Below, in pieces: positions 22,140-33,032 of a DNA stretch of 64,000 bases (its first letter is position 1; every line of letters starts with the position of its first letter). Below the pieces are notes generated by a model. That model saw only the letters and a list, made by a program, of their open reading frames with translations. It was not told the origin of the DNA and did no database searches. The position numbers were made by a program, and so were the translations under genes. Source of the stretch: Diadema setosum (lineage: Eukaryota; Echinodermata; Echinoidea; Diadematoida; Diadematidae); NCBI RefSeq assembly GCF_964275005.1, contig NC_092702.1, positions 33,394,726-33,458,725 on the forward strand, given 5' to 3'.

Positions 22140-23959
22140 GATTAAGTAATTGCTGTTATTTTGCTAACCCCCACACACCAAACGACAATTGCCATGAAGA
22201 AGAAGAACTAGATCATGCAGATCTACAGAACACCAGATCGAGGTCTCAGCCTCAGAGCCAAGACTCAGACTCAGTCTCAGAGACTCCAGAATCAGAGGAA
22301 GATGCCATTCCTTCACCTTTGTTGGTAGGTGATTTTGAGTTGTAAATGTCTAACTTTAGAGTCCATTTCTTAACCAGATCTAGACTCTAAACCTCTTATT
22401 CTAACTTGTTTAGACCCTTGGCCTTAGCCTTAAAAGTTAGGCTGATTCTAGGGTCCATATCATGTATCAAACTTAATGATTTGTAATAGCCTTTTTAGTT
22501 TAGGCTTTACTTAGCCTAACTTCTACCCTTGGTCTATGATGATGCAAGAGTGATGGTCCAAACTGAAACTGTTTAATATTAGTACTTAAAAATGCTGTAC
22601 TAGTCAAACTAGTCAAGTAGTCACAACATACTTACATACCTAAACTGCAATGGAAAAATATTGGATTTGGAACAATATAAAAGGTTTTATTTTCTACCTT
22701 TTTTCATATTCTATTTTCAGGAAATTTTACCTGAAAAGTACACCTACTTTGTGTCAGACCACCAAGCACAAGGAACTGGGTTCACAGCATCTGTGAATTG
22801 AAAGTAGGTGCACAAGATGAAGATGCTGCAAGGCAGTGGCTGGTTGATTTCGAGCAGTCTTCTAAAACTACATGGTGGGTGATGAGAACCTGCCAAATGG
22901 CTGGAAAGTATGTGCTTTCTAGGGTAAGATAAGCAAGTTCTATTTAACGAAATCCACTTGGATATGAGTTGTATCAATCACACATCCAAAAATTTTCTCT
23001 GTTTAGAATTAGAAAATGAAATGTTATTTTAGAATGTAAGCACTGTATGTCACACAACTTTGGACCCATCATCATTCAGTGCACAAACAAGTCTTAGAAA
23101 ACCAAGAAAAGTGTAATTGGCATTTCTTTTGATGAGGTTTAATGTTTTGATGTGTTTATATTTGTTTTGCATTTTCTACAAATGCAGAAAATTTACAGAT
23201 GTCATCATGGCCAGCAGAGAAAGGTCAAAGAAGAGACAACTCAGCACAGCAAGGACACAGGTTGCTGTGCCAAACTCACCATCTCTGTGATGAGATCAGT
23301 GCCATCATGTGGGAGGAAAAGCAGGTATATGATTTTTAAGTTCCAGCCTTGAGTTTTACTCAGTTGTATTCAATCTCTTTGTCAACAGTACAATTTATCT
23401 GGGTATTTATGTACCTGTACTTGATAATATGGAAATGCAGTATACTATAAATACACCTTAATACCTAGTAATATACTGTACCCAGTTTTTTTTTACTGAG
23501 CTGTTCCCATAAAGCCAAAGTGCTTAGAATGTTACTTAACCTTTTTCAAATCAGTTGATACAAATTCTAAAAGCCTATAAATATTTTCGTATTCTTAACC
23601 AATTGTATATTTGAATATAATGAACTACATTGTATAGAACTTTAAAAATTGTCATATTCATCTTCTTACCCCACCCCATTCTCTCCTTGCAGAAACTCAG
23701 ATCCCCATATGGAGTTGCTCCCAACTCTTGTCACCATCAGTTGGGTGCACGACCATGCCATCTCCATCCCTGCGGCACTGAAATTCAGGGATGTCAGCTC
23801 TGACACTTGCCAGAAAGTGGAGGAACTCTACCGGAGGGGACGTTCCCCAGCCAGCGCACTCAATTTGCTGGAATTGGAGCTTCAAGAAGAGTCTCCAGAG
23901 GGGTATGTCCTGAATTCTGCAGACAGGTCTCTCTGCCCAGATTTGAAGTTTTGTTATAG
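22140..23959 (+). pseudogene. Four exons of a MULE/SWIM-like transposon-derived gene
   Basis: Exons: to 22324 (acidic, SETPESEEDAIPSPLL), 22721-22923 (CELKVGAQDEDAARQWLVDF, WWVMRTCQMAGKYVLSR), 23188-23324 (KIYRCHHGQQRKVKEET, CCAKLTISV), and 23693-23959 (VHDHAISIPAALKFRDVS, SPASALN, ADRSLCPDL). All have plausible GT/AG edges. The Cys/His spacing (YRCHH...CCAKL...VHDH) and the ADRSLCP segment recall invertebrate proteins with MULE-type or SWIM domains. The second exon reads through only after a frame change near 22740-22790, and no catalytic part follows before the hAT copy at 24110, so it looks truncated. Family assignment is from memory of motifs. Confidence 0.4.
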
Positions 23960-24109
23960 GTCAGTGACTTCATTGTTATTTTTTATTCATATGTTTAAAT
24001 TTAATTGTTTTGTCCAGGATTGTGTTCTTAAAATCTGTACTGTTTACTATGCATAATAATATAATCATGACTAGAATCAGATAACTGATGTTTAGCTTCC
24101 ATAATCCAT

Positions 24110-24946
24110 AATAGAATTGAAGCATTATAAAAGTACTTATTTACTAGTGATTTGAGCAGGGGCATTCACAGCATGAGGATAACATGTACAATCAACCCCC
24201 CCCCCCCCTAGTTTCGGGGGGGGGGGGGTATTTTTGATGAGTGGTATTCTTTTATCATGTGTTATCCTTTACACTCTTCTTCTTCTTTTCTTTCCTCCAC
24301 TTCCTCCTTCTTCCTCTCAAAATCATTTTTATTACTATAATTATCATCATTACAGTATCCACATTTTCATCATCCTCCTGCCATTCCATACTTCCCAAAG
24401 AAACAAAAAACAAACAAACAAATAGACAAACAGAAAATCTTCTTTCACGCAAAATGGTATAATACCTATCAATGGGTTCGTCAACAATCCCTCTATAAAA
24501 ATCTTGTGTTTCGAATGCTCAAAAGGGGAAAAAAAAAAATGTGGTCATCTGAAAAAGGCAAAGAATAAGGAATCAGCCTTTGTAGTGTCAGGTTTTGACA
24601 ACTGGAAGGCAGCCCAGTCTAGGTTTGACAGTCACCAGGCTTCAGACTGCCATAAAGTAGCCATGGCATCTAGGGTCAAATCTCATCCAAGGGTAGATGC
24701 CACGATGGACTCACGTCGACGAAAGCAAGAGGAAATCGTGCGAAATGCCCTGCGTACAGTATTCAATGAGATGAGATCATACAAATGATCAGTAGAGATA
24801 TCATAAGAAGTATTGCGGTGGAAATTGGGTAGGATGGACCATTCGGCATCATGGTTGAAGGGACGCAAGATATCAGTGGTGCGGCGCATAGAGCGATTTG
24901 TTTCTGCCATGTTGACTACAACCTCACTGTAAAAGAAGACTTTGTA
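24110..24946 (+). mobile_element. Decayed hAT transposon, copy 2
   Basis: Matches copy 1 from its left part (24110-24345) and again from 24365, having lost about 545 bp that include the small acidic ORF. It contains a C/G-rich patch (24196-24229). Ends at a sharp junction with the Myb block at about 24947. Confidence 0.65.
24504..24946 (+). pseudogene. hAT transposase fragment, copy 2
   Basis: An open frame (24504-24788) carries KKAKNKESAFVVSGFDNWKA and SHQASDCHKVAMASR, as in copy 1. After a deletion that removes the LLRQDLP region, pieces equivalent to GPFGIMVEGTQDISG and HVDYNLTVKEDF can be read up to 24946. These are the hAT segment around the first catalytic Asp. Truncated at both sides. 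Confidence 0.7.
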
Positions 24947-24947
24947 T

Positions 24948-25391
24948 TTTGACGAATATCTTTTTAAAAGTCGCCAGTGCTCTGCATACACAACACGACA
25001 GAGGAAGCTAGTGCCGCCGGTGGCAAAAAGAGTAAGCGAGTCCGACAGGGTTGGACCAAAGAAGAAACTGACACCTTGTTAGCAGTGTGGGCGGAAGCAG
25101 ACATCGCCGAGGCAATCGAAAAAAAGACAACTACTCGGAAGGACATCTGGGAAGTCATCACAGTGAGGCTGCATGATATAGGCTTCGAATCTAGAAGTTC
25201 TTCTGCAGTAAAAAATAAAATTAATGCGTTGAAAAAGGAATATAAACGCCTTTCCGCAGAAGTTGGCCCTTCGGGGTCTGGGTTACAACTCCTAAAAGAC
25301 TTCCTGTGGTATTATAAGATCCACAATATCATACGTAACCGACTGGCAATGCAAGCGCCACCGGATTCCATTGGGGAGAGCTCACAGCCAA
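24948..25391 (+). CDS. Myb/trihelix exon, block M2 (open copy)
   Basis: Complete exon with an undisturbed frame: KSKRVRQGWTKEETDTLLAVW, DIWEVITVRLHDIGFESRSS, NALKKEYKRLSAEVGPSGSG, LLKDFLWYYKIHNIIRNR, ending at CAGCCAA/GTGAGA (25391). The usual start is again ACG (24995), so a start from this exon alone is doubtful. Exons 2 and 3 do not follow; a microsatellite and another partial block come next. Confidence 0.6.
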
Positions 25392-25605
25392 GTGAGATCA
25401 TGAACTTTTATATTTTGAGGCTTGTATTTGTGAAAGTAAAATGTGAAATGTTGAATGGACATTCTATAGGCCCTACTGTGTTTGTAGTTAGACGCATTGT
25501 TATTATCATAATTTTTTTTTTTGGGGGGGGGGGGGACTGGAGGTGTAATGGAGCAGTGTCTTGACTTGGGTTAGGCCTGTTTGTATCTTTTTGCGTTGTT
25601 GTTGC

Positions 25606-25606
<1 letters not shown>

Positions 25607-25647
<41 letters not shown>

Positions 25648-25690
25648 CATCATTGTTGTTATTACTATCATTATCATTGTTATAAATAGA
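25607..25690. repeat. (ATT)n microsatellite, block M2
   Basis: About 14 ATT units followed by ATC variants, the same position as the large microsatellite in M1. Confidence 0.85.
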
Positions 25691-25744
25691 ACTCTATTAT
25701 CAAAACATAATTGATCAGGCGGGGGGTATAGGTCTACTTGTAAT

Positions 25745-26412
25745 AAAAAATTTGATGAATATCTTTTTAAAAGTCGCCAGTGCTCTGCATACACAACACG
25801 ACAGAGGAAGCTAGTGCCGCCGGTGGCACAAAGAGTAAGGGAGTCCGACAGGGTTGAACCAAAGAAGAAATTGATGCCTTACTAGCAGTGTGGGCGGAAC
25901 CAGACATCGCCGAGGCAATCGAGAAAAAGACAACTACAAGGAAGGACATCTGAGAGGTCATTGCAGTAAGGTTGCATGATATCGGATATGAATCAAGAAG
26001 TTCTTCTGCAATCAAAAATAAAGTACACAGGGGAAGCAAGCCTTGATATCACTATACTGTTGTCCTCGTCAGTGGCAAAAGCAGCATTGTCAAGCTTTTG
26101 GTGCACTCTCAGTAACTTTCCACACTCAAATAATTGTGGTATGCAGTCAAGGCTCTGTAACATCTGGGAAGTCATCGCAGTGAGGCTACATGATATAGGC
26201 TTCGAATCTAGAAGTTCTTCTGCCGTAAAAAATAAACTAATGCGCTGAAAAAGGAGTACAAACGGCTTTCCGCAGAGGTTGGCCCTTCGGGGTCTGGATC
26301 GACACTGCTAAAAGACTTCCCGTGGTAGTACAAGATCCACAATATTGTCCGGAACCGACCGGCAATGCAAGCGCCACTGGGTTCCATTGGGGAGAGCTCA
26401 CAGCCAGGTGAG
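25745..26412 (+). pseudogene. Mosaic Myb/trihelix relic, block M3
   Basis: The N-terminal Myb part (25760-26025, with an in-frame TGA in place of the Trp codon of DIWEVI) is spliced at DNA level to a piece of the intron between exons 2 and 3 (26030-26155), then to the second Myb copy (26158-26412), where one A is missing near 26235. The product is scrambled by deletion/recombination between related blocks. Confidence 0.55.
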
Positions 26413-26667
26413 ATCATTAACTTTTATATGTTTGAGGCTTGCATTTGTGAAAGTCAAATGTGAAATGTTGAATGGACATTGTATAGGCCCTACTGTGTTT
26501 GTAGGTAGACGCATTGTTATTATTATTTATTTATCTTTTTTTTTTGGGGGGGGGGACTGGACATTATTATCATTACTATCATCATTATCATTATTATTAT
26601 TATCAGTATTATCATTATTATTATTGGTATAAGTAGAACTCTATTATCAAAACATAATTGATCAGGT

Positions 26668-26684
26668 GGGGGGGGGGGGGGGGG
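26668..26684. repeat. 17-base G tract
   Basis: Same context as the 20079 tract (AACATAATTGATCAGG before it). Confidence 0.75.
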
Positions 26685-27088
26685 AGAAGTGTAAAGGTCT
26701 ACTTGTAATAACTCAGCTCCCAAATACAGAACCATATTGAAAGCAATATACCAAGCACAGGAATACATAAGGTATGTTACTTCTTAATGATGCTTAATCT
26801 TGAAAGGTGCAAACAACAGCAATGATAGACTGTCTTGTGCTATACTGCATTATATTCAAATAGTACCGGTAATATTACAAATGTACATGTGTGGTAAGAC
26901 TAAAAGTGAAATATGCATAAACCTAGAAATCTTTTGTATCAGTGATCCAGTATGAGACTTCATCATGCTTGTGTAGAGAGTGAAATGCAATACTGGTACA
27001 CATTTTCATTGCTTGTCTGATTTGTTGTGTTTGGCAGTGTCACAGCATGCTCAATTATAAAGCCATTTCATTTCTCGTTCATGTGCAG

Positions 27089-27228
27089 GATACAGCTATG
27101 GAGGATCTTCATGCCTGTCAGCTTAAGAAGCGGTGCAGGCTCTGTAAGGGTACTGTAGTAGGAGCACCCCTGTGGGGAATAACAGAGCATTCCATACACC
27201 CCTCACGGGAGTCCCGTCCCGTATAAAA
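27089..27228 (+). CDS. Candidate first exon of the RAG1-N-like gene, block M3
   Basis: Acceptor TCATGTGCAG, then ATG 27098 with MEDLHACQLKKRCRLCKGTV, nearly identical to the exon at 20508. The frame ends at the TAA within GTATAAAAGG. It lies upstream of the Harbinger insertion and the zinc-domain relic A, as expected of the original gene order. Confidence 0.35.
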
Positions 27229-27257
27229 GGGGGCAGCTTTTTCTGCAGTAGTCAGTT
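27222..27257 (+). promoter_or_regulatory. TATA box plus initiator-like pair
   Basis: TATAAAAGG at 27222 and TCAGTT at 27252, with 32 bp between the TATA start and the initiator A. This is good core-promoter spacing. The sequence is absent from the M1 copy, which diverges just before it. What it would drive is unclear. Confidence 0.35.
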
Positions 27258-27419
27258 GGTGCTCGGTTACAGTATTTGTCTTGTTGCAGTATTACCAGAG
27301 GTCACCTTACCTGGGGCCTGTTGCATAAAACTCCAACTGGATTTTTTTCCGGTTGGAATCACAAAATTCCGGTTGGAAGCTACCAACCGGAATTTTACGA
27401 TTGCATAAAACTCCAACCT

Positions 27420-28830
27420 GGGCCCCGTTGCATAAAACCTTAACCGGAGTTTTTTTCATGGTTAAACCCAGAAACTCCGGTTAAGAATTTTTAACCGGAG
27501 TTTCTCCATTGCATAAAGATTTACCGTAGTTTTTCTCCGGTTAATGGTTGAAAAACTTCGGTTATTTAACCTTAGCTGTCTGACCAGAGGTTAAATCTAA
27601 ATTTCTCTGGTTAAGTCTCACTTAGTGTAACCATGGCGGCCATCTTTGAGGCAATAAACCTTGCTGCTCGGAGAAGAGAGCGTGTTTTTCGAGATCGGAC
27701 GCACCCTTTTGATGTCTTTTCAGACAGTCAAATGTTTAAGCTGTATAGATTTACGAGGAACGGTTGCATGAACATCATAGACCGTTTGGCAGGACAACTG
27801 CAACAAGAAACACAGAGAAACAAGTCACTTCCACCAAGCTTACAAGTGTCTGTGGCGTTGCGATATATATGCCACTGGGGCAGTGATGGATGACACAAGC
27901 TGCATTCATGGTGTGCATCTGTCGACGGCGTCACGAACCATTAGGAAAGTCACCTTGGCATTGTGTGAAATGAAGGATGAAGTAAGTCTTATTTTGATCT
28001 TTATCAATAATAATTGATTGGTTGTAGATAAGGGTTTCTATTAGTGGTACTTGTAATTAATGAGAACATTCAATCATTGACTGTGAACACCCGTTGTTTT
28101 GACTGCACAATATAGTGTAGGCTGTAGAGTATACAAATTTACAAATATCCCAGCATTTATGACATTAACAGTACTAGTGTGATAGAAGTCTACCTAAAGG
28201 TCTACTGAAGTACAATACTCACACATACGGTCTAGCTACTAGTACTGACCGAGCGAGTCTGGTGAGATCCGTCGGCCCACAGCCATGGTCACCCCACCTT
28301 GACTGAGCAGAGCGGTCCTGTGTAGGCCTAACGTTAGTGTGTTCAAAGATAAAGTCTACGGAGGTTTAAGAAGTCACCATGATGACGAAATAAATTGAGG
28401 TGAATAGCTAGTTGTGGACTATTTCACTACAATGCCTACATTATACTACATTCACAGGTATACTGTAACAATAAAAATGCATATTTACTTCATTTGTGTT
28501 GGACATGATCACTTTTTTCGGTGTCCTCTGCCTTGCGCTCGAATTTTTGTTCGTGTGAGTCAGAGTCAAATGCAAACAGCAGCTATACTACTATACTAGC
28601 GGCTGCAGACGGCAGAATTTTGCACACAGACAGTGCGCGCGGAGCTAGCTGACACGGAGGAAATCACGATATCTCCCCCTTTCATCCTCGTTCACGATTA
28701 TTCAATTAAATGAAGGCCGATATACCGTAACCTTAGTTTTTTAACCAGAGAAATTGACTTAACCATAAAACTCGGGTACACATCTACCGCTAACCTGAGT
28801 TTTTCTCAGGTTATTTATGCAACAGGGCCC
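27420..28830 (+). mobile_element. Nested PIF/Harbinger element, 1,411 bp
   Basis: Inverted ends GGGCCCCGTTGCATAAAACC and, at the right, GGGCCCTGTTGCATAAATAACC (complement). Subterminal CCGGTTAA-type words occur at both sides. Left neighbour CTG, right neighbour CAG, both fitting the CWG target preference of Harbinger but not identical. It contains only the first transposase exon, so it is a deletion derivative. Confidence 0.7.
27633..27981 (+). pseudogene. Harbinger transposase first exon in the nested element
   Basis: MAAIFEAINLAARRRERVFR, then FKLYRFTRNGCMNIIDRL, SLPPSLQVSVALRY. The conserved continuation YATGAVMDDTSCIHGVHLST is in the next frame because of about one extra base in the TATATAT run near 27866. 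Ends at a GTAAGT donor (27982). This is the helix-turn-helix N-terminal part of the HARBI1-like family; the DDE exons are missing. Confidence 0.75.
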
Positions 28831-28957
28831 AGAGTTTTCTATGATTAGCCTGACAAAACTCCGGTTGAGAATATGAAAAATTCCGGTTGGTGTCACCCTT
28901 GCCCTCGCACTAGCGGTTGCTACCCTAAAAACTCCGGTTGGAATTCTTTCTTCCAAA

Positions 28958-29951
28958 ATGGCTGCAATTCTGCAGGCAATTCAGGCTGGGGCAGCTCTTT
29001 GAAGAGAATGAGTATTCCGGGATCGCCTGCATCCCTTGGATGCATACGACGACGAACAAATAAGAAAGTTGTACCGATTTTCTAGAACTGGGTGCATTGC
29101 CATCATTAACAGGCTTGCCCCAAGGATTGAACATCCAACACACAGAAATATGGCTCTTCCACCCAGCCTACAAGTCTTTGTGGCACTTCGGTATTTTGCA
29201 AGTGGAAGTCTTCTGGACGACACCAGTTTGGCTATAAGAATCAGTACCACTCAGAAGTACACAGTTATCATGAATGGTGAGTTGATACCCTTTTGTGGAT
29301 GTGTGATTCGATAACAGTACCATCAAAGCAGATGGAAATAGGAAGCCAAGCCCCATAGTTGAGTACTCAAAAGTTCTCAGGGATGCCATCCACATTGATG
29401 TCGAAAATGAGGATTCTGAAATATATCCGCTGTTCCTCTGCAGAGCATGTGAATTGAAGATTGTGTGGTTCAAGAAGATTAAATCAAAAGAGAAAACCCT
29501 GAATATCTAGCCACAGGAATTCGTAAAACATCATCCTGAGTGCACGATCTGTGGTGATCTGAAGACAGAACCTGCTATTTGCGAAGCCTGTGAAGCTCTT
29601 GGTAAAGCAGCGGGGCTGTTGAAGAGTGAACATTGTGACAGGACACTCTTCTTGACTGTGAAGCCAACGAAGATATCGGAAGTGAAAGTGGAAAAAAGCG
29701 TGACTGTCTTTCCAGATTTGACATGGGAACTCTCCGTGTTTGGAAACAGAGTGAATAGTGCTGATGTAGGAATCGGCGAGACACTTACGCTGGAAACTGC
29801 AAAAGTACTGTTTGGTTATATCACGCAGCATGTGCCATGCAAAGGGATACCAGATATGATGGAGGAGGTGCGAGGAAAACTCTTCCATTCTGCGCATGTT
29901 GAAACTGTTGGTGAGTTCACATATGGAGGGAAGAACACCATCAAACTTTGA
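28958..29951 (+). pseudogene. Composite A: Harbinger N-terminus joined to RAG1-N-like zinc region
   Basis: MAAILQAIQAGAAL, two stops near 29003-29011, then FRDRLHPLDAYDDEQIRKLY and SLQVFVALRYFASGSLL: Harbinger transposase N terminus. From about 29240 the sequence changes to a region with FCGC, then IHIDVENEDSEIYPLFLCRAC and VKHHPECTICGDL. That order (IDV, D, I-P, C-x2-C, H, C-x2-C) is the pattern of the RAG1 N-terminal zinc-binding domain. A further approximately 110-aa conserved part (LFLTVKPT, KVLFGYITQHVP) ends at the stop at 29951. At least four breaks. The RAG1 resemblance is by motif reading and not verified. Confidence 0.55.
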
Positions 29952-30191
29952 GGCACAACTTGTGCAAGCTTCTCATCGCCAGCAGTGAAGAAGAAGTGTG
30001 CGGACCATGTTGATTCTACAGAGGGGACATAGCTTCGATGCAGCAAAGTGAGAGAGCAAAAAAGACTAAAGCAAGCTCCTCTTCAAAGCTATTTTGCTCT
30101 CAAGGGAAGAATTGATAGAGCGCTGCAGATCATTGCAGGGGGATAGGCAGCAGTTGACTCGTGAAAATGTGGCTCTGAACAAGCACATTAA

Positions 30192-31696
30192 AGGAAACCA
30201 AAACGATGGGTTTTCGAGTTCATAACTGTGTTAAGGGCACCTGTAGCTTCAATTTGATGTATAGATCACCCAAATTGGCCATCTGAATAGCCCTTTATCA
30301 GCTCATAAAGAACCTGGCAAAATGCACATTCGTTGTGTCGTCTGCTACAGTGGGGTCCGCCATGTTTACACTTTCCGGTGAGACCCCCTGCGTAGTTGTG
30401 ACGTTTTTGTGGACATAAACAAACCCCAGCGCAGCTGCAGTATTGCAGCTCCCACGTTTAGCTATGGTGCTTTGCCAGGCATACGGGTGCTCCAACCGGA
30501 CTGGGAAATCTCCGGGGTGAAGTTTTCATCCCATCCCCGATCCTCTGAAGGAGCCAGAATTGTGTAGGAGGTGGTTGGCTGCACTTGAAGTTGAAAAATT
30601 CGGGTCAAGTACATATAAATTCGACAGAAACAATGTCGTTTGCAGCGACCACTTCCTTGCCGACGACTTCGAGAATGACATGCGGGCTCGGCTCATGGGG
30701 ACAAAGCCTCGGAAAATCCTGAAAGAAGGCGCCGTGCCTTCTATCTTCTCGTTTAGGCCGCCGTCAAAAGTGAGGGCTGGAACCGAGAAAAGATTAGCGA
30801 GAGCTTCTGAGAGACAGGTTTGTTTTTATTTACTTATTTTGTCGTGAATTTTGATGAATAATTATGTCTGTTTTGTACGTTTTTGTTGCTGTTTCTGCTC
30901 GCTCTCTCGAGTTACTATATTACACAACAAATGCAGGCTTATTACGTTACGCATGAAATATGCAGCTAGCTGGAGCTGCAGCCTTTTTTACGAATGACAG
31001 GTGTGATAAAGTTTGACACCGAATGTTTACAGGTCCCCCAAATTCTAAAATAGTATGCCAACATTAAAAAAAATGCAAGATTTCCGTGAAGAATGAAACG
31101 TTGTTGTATTCCATTATGATATTGACATTCAAGTACATGGAAATTGTCGTATAAACCTCCATGTTTTTAATGAATGTTACTGCACGAAATTTTCTCTTCT
31201 TCAAAAATTATGAATTAATTTTAATGAACAGCGAACACGTACGCGTTCGTAATGGCAATATTTCGGATATTTCGGCTTAGGTAAGCTCGTTCAAAATTAA
31301 GACTAATTTATTTGATTCATTGGCACGTTTTTGTCCAAAATAGGATCGTAGATTATTAAAATATTTTTTTTTATTATAGTATTGATTATAATTATTCAAA
31401 TTATGCTTAGATAGTAGAGAATATGAATTTAACAGAATCAAAATGAACAGTTAAAGGTTTAGGGGAATTGACCAATCAGCGTTAGTCCAAAAATACGTCA
31501 CAAACCCCGGGGAGGTCAAAATGAATGGAACCGTACACGGCACTCTCTGAGCATCTCAGAGAGCTGAGAATGTTTCTAGAATTTCCGTTTTGTTTCTAAA
31601 TAGAAGATATATGAAGGGGTGAGTCGGGTACCATTGGAATAGGTGAAATATGTACTTTTTATACATGTTTAATTGTCTTTTGGGTTTTGGTTTGCT
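30192..31696 (+). mobile_element. 1,505-bp Kolobok-like insertion with THAP exon
   Basis: Flanked by TTAA at 30188-30191 and 31697-31700. Ends AGGAAACCAAAAC and, inverted, AGCAAACCAAAAC (12 of 13). The empty site is visible in composites B and C (CACATCAAACAGATG); removing the insert with one TTAA gives CACATTAAGCAAATG, which restores the same codons (H-I-K-Q-M). TTAA duplication and a THAP DNA-binding protein are the defining traits of the Kolobok superfamily. Confidence 0.8.
30464..30846 (+). pseudogene. THAP-domain exon in the Kolobok-like insertion
   Basis: ATG 30464: MVLCQAYGCSNRTGKSPG, an in-frame TGA, then SFHPIPDP, CRRWLAALEVEKF, VVCSDHFLADDF, MGTKPRKILKEGAVPSIF. It has all THAP hallmarks: C-x4-C, W, C-x2-H and the AVPSIF end. 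Without the TGA it would be a whole THAP domain. It closely resembles the exon at 48092. An early donor (AGACAG/GTTTGT at 30817) may end the exon. No catalytic part is in the insert, so it is a derivative. Confidence 0.75.
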
Positions 31697-32297
31697 TTAA
31701 GCAAATGATGGTCGCAGAAGCTATTGAACTCTCAGAAACCCAGTCGGAGGCTATGCTCCATTTTATCGATGATTTGGACAAATTGATGCCGTAAGAGAGC
31801 CCTGAGAGGCTTTTATGGGATGAACAGATGAAAGTGCTGGAAAATAAAAAATATGAGATGGCACCCAGCAGTTATTAGATGGTGTATAGCAATAAGAGCT
31901 AAGTCAGCAGCAGCTTATCATGCTTTGAGAGAAGCTGGATTTTTGAAGCTGGCTCATGAGACGACATTAAAACAGTACAGTCACCACACAGATCCTGTTG
32001 TTGGCATTCAGCACGATATATTAGAGACGATGATTGAGGACATGGATTTGAGCCAGACTCAAAATGCCAATGTTACGCTAATCTTGGATGAAATAAAATA
32101 AAATGTGGTAGGGTCCATGATTAATTCAATACTGGTAAATTAGGACTGGTTTCTTCTCAAATAAACGCATTCAAAACAAATTCTTCCAGCCTGAATATAC
32201 ACTACTGTCAGTGATGTTTCATCTCGTTTGGTTTAAAGCACCTTTAATGTCTCCCAATCATGTCACTGCTCTTTAAACAGCCAACAAATAAGCAGTC

Positions 32298-32726
32298 ATG
32301 TGGAAAGAAGTAACTAATCCTAACTCAGAAGGCATCATACAAGTTCTCTACTTTGTCATAAGATCAAATACACAAACAACAAGAACAACAACAAAATCTA
32401 GAGTGAGAGACGGTGATGGAGTGATTGGAATCACTGTGAATGAAGTAGCTCTTTGCCAGTGGATGGTGGCTGGCTCAGAAATAGCCAGAATCATGAGTGG
32501 GTCTGAGGACCAGTTTTAGAGACAGAAGCAAGCTGATGTCCGCCACCATGACATGAGCAACTGCCTAGTGTTCAGAAATCCTTTCCAGCGGATCTCAATA
32601 ATGCAATCGGTTCGTTCGAAAAACTGGAACCCCGTCAGAGAAGACAGTTAAGACTGGCATGTGTGTGATACCAAGGCCATCATGCCTGATGATGTGATCA
32701 TGATATTAACCACTCTGCTACCCATG
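32298..32726 (+). pseudogene. Transposon-protein C-terminal relic A
   Basis: VMWKEVTNPNSEGIIQ, then RDGDGVIGITVNEVALCQWM, a stop at 32519, then in the same register HHDMSNCLVF and CDTKAIMPDDVIMIL up to the junction at 32726. Present in all three composites. It resembles a C-terminal part common in invertebrate transposon proteins (DGVxGxTxN..., DTKxIxP...), but I cannot name the family. Confidence 0.4.
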
Positions 32727-32783
32727 GAAAAAAAAAATGGACGAATATCTTTTTAAAAGTCGCCAGTGCTCTGCATACACAAC

Positions 32784-33032
32784 ATGAGAGAGGAAGGTAG
32801 TGCCGCCGGTGGCACAAAGAGTAAGGGAGTCCGACAGGGTTGGACCGAAGATGAAATAGATGCGTTAATCGTAGTGTGGGCGAAACAAGATATCGCCGAG
32901 GGAATAGGGAAGAAAACAACGATAAGGGAAGATATCTGGGTGGTCATCGCATTGAGGCTGCATGATATCGGATACGAATCAAGAAGTTCTTCTGCAATCA
33001 AAAATAAAGTAAATGCTTTGAAAAAGGAATAA
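32784..33032 (+). CDS. Myb/trihelix exon, unit 1 first copy
   Basis: ATG 32784 (MREEGSAAGGTKSKGVRQGW) is present here, unlike M1-M3. TEDEIDALIVVWAKQ and IGYESRSSSAIKNKVNALKK follow, then TAA directly after KKE at 33032, where M1 has TAC. Ends before the FPWYYKIHN part. DNA-binding domain only. Confidence 0.55.
   Translation: MREEGSAAGGTKSKGVRQGWTEDEIDALIVVWAKQDIAEGIGKKTTIREDIWVVIALRLHDIGYESRSSSAIKNKVNALKKE

Larger units (their letters stand above)
27314..29232 (+). mobile_element. PIF/Harbinger 5' end (outer), interrupted
   Basis: Starts GGGCCTGTTGCATAAAACTCC after CTG. Repeated CCGGTTGG words follow, as in subterminal Harbinger repeats. The element is interrupted at 27420-28830 by a second Harbinger, resumes at 28831, and carries a transposase N-terminal frame from 28958. 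Harbinger similarity stops after SGSLLDDTSL (about 29230); no matching 3' end was found downstream. Confidence 0.6.
29990..32101 (+). pseudogene. P-element-like transposase core relic A, split by an insertion
   Basis: Front part to 30191 and rear part 31697-32101 are separated by the TTAA insertion. The rear part reads MRWHPAVIRWCIAIRAKSAA, YHALREAGFLKLAHETTLKQ, YSHHTDP, and ends LILDEIK then TAA. This is the segment before and including the first catalytic Asp of the P-element/THAP9-like RNase H fold (LxxDEMK). Everything after that Asp is missing, so it cannot be an active transposase. Confidence 0.6.
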
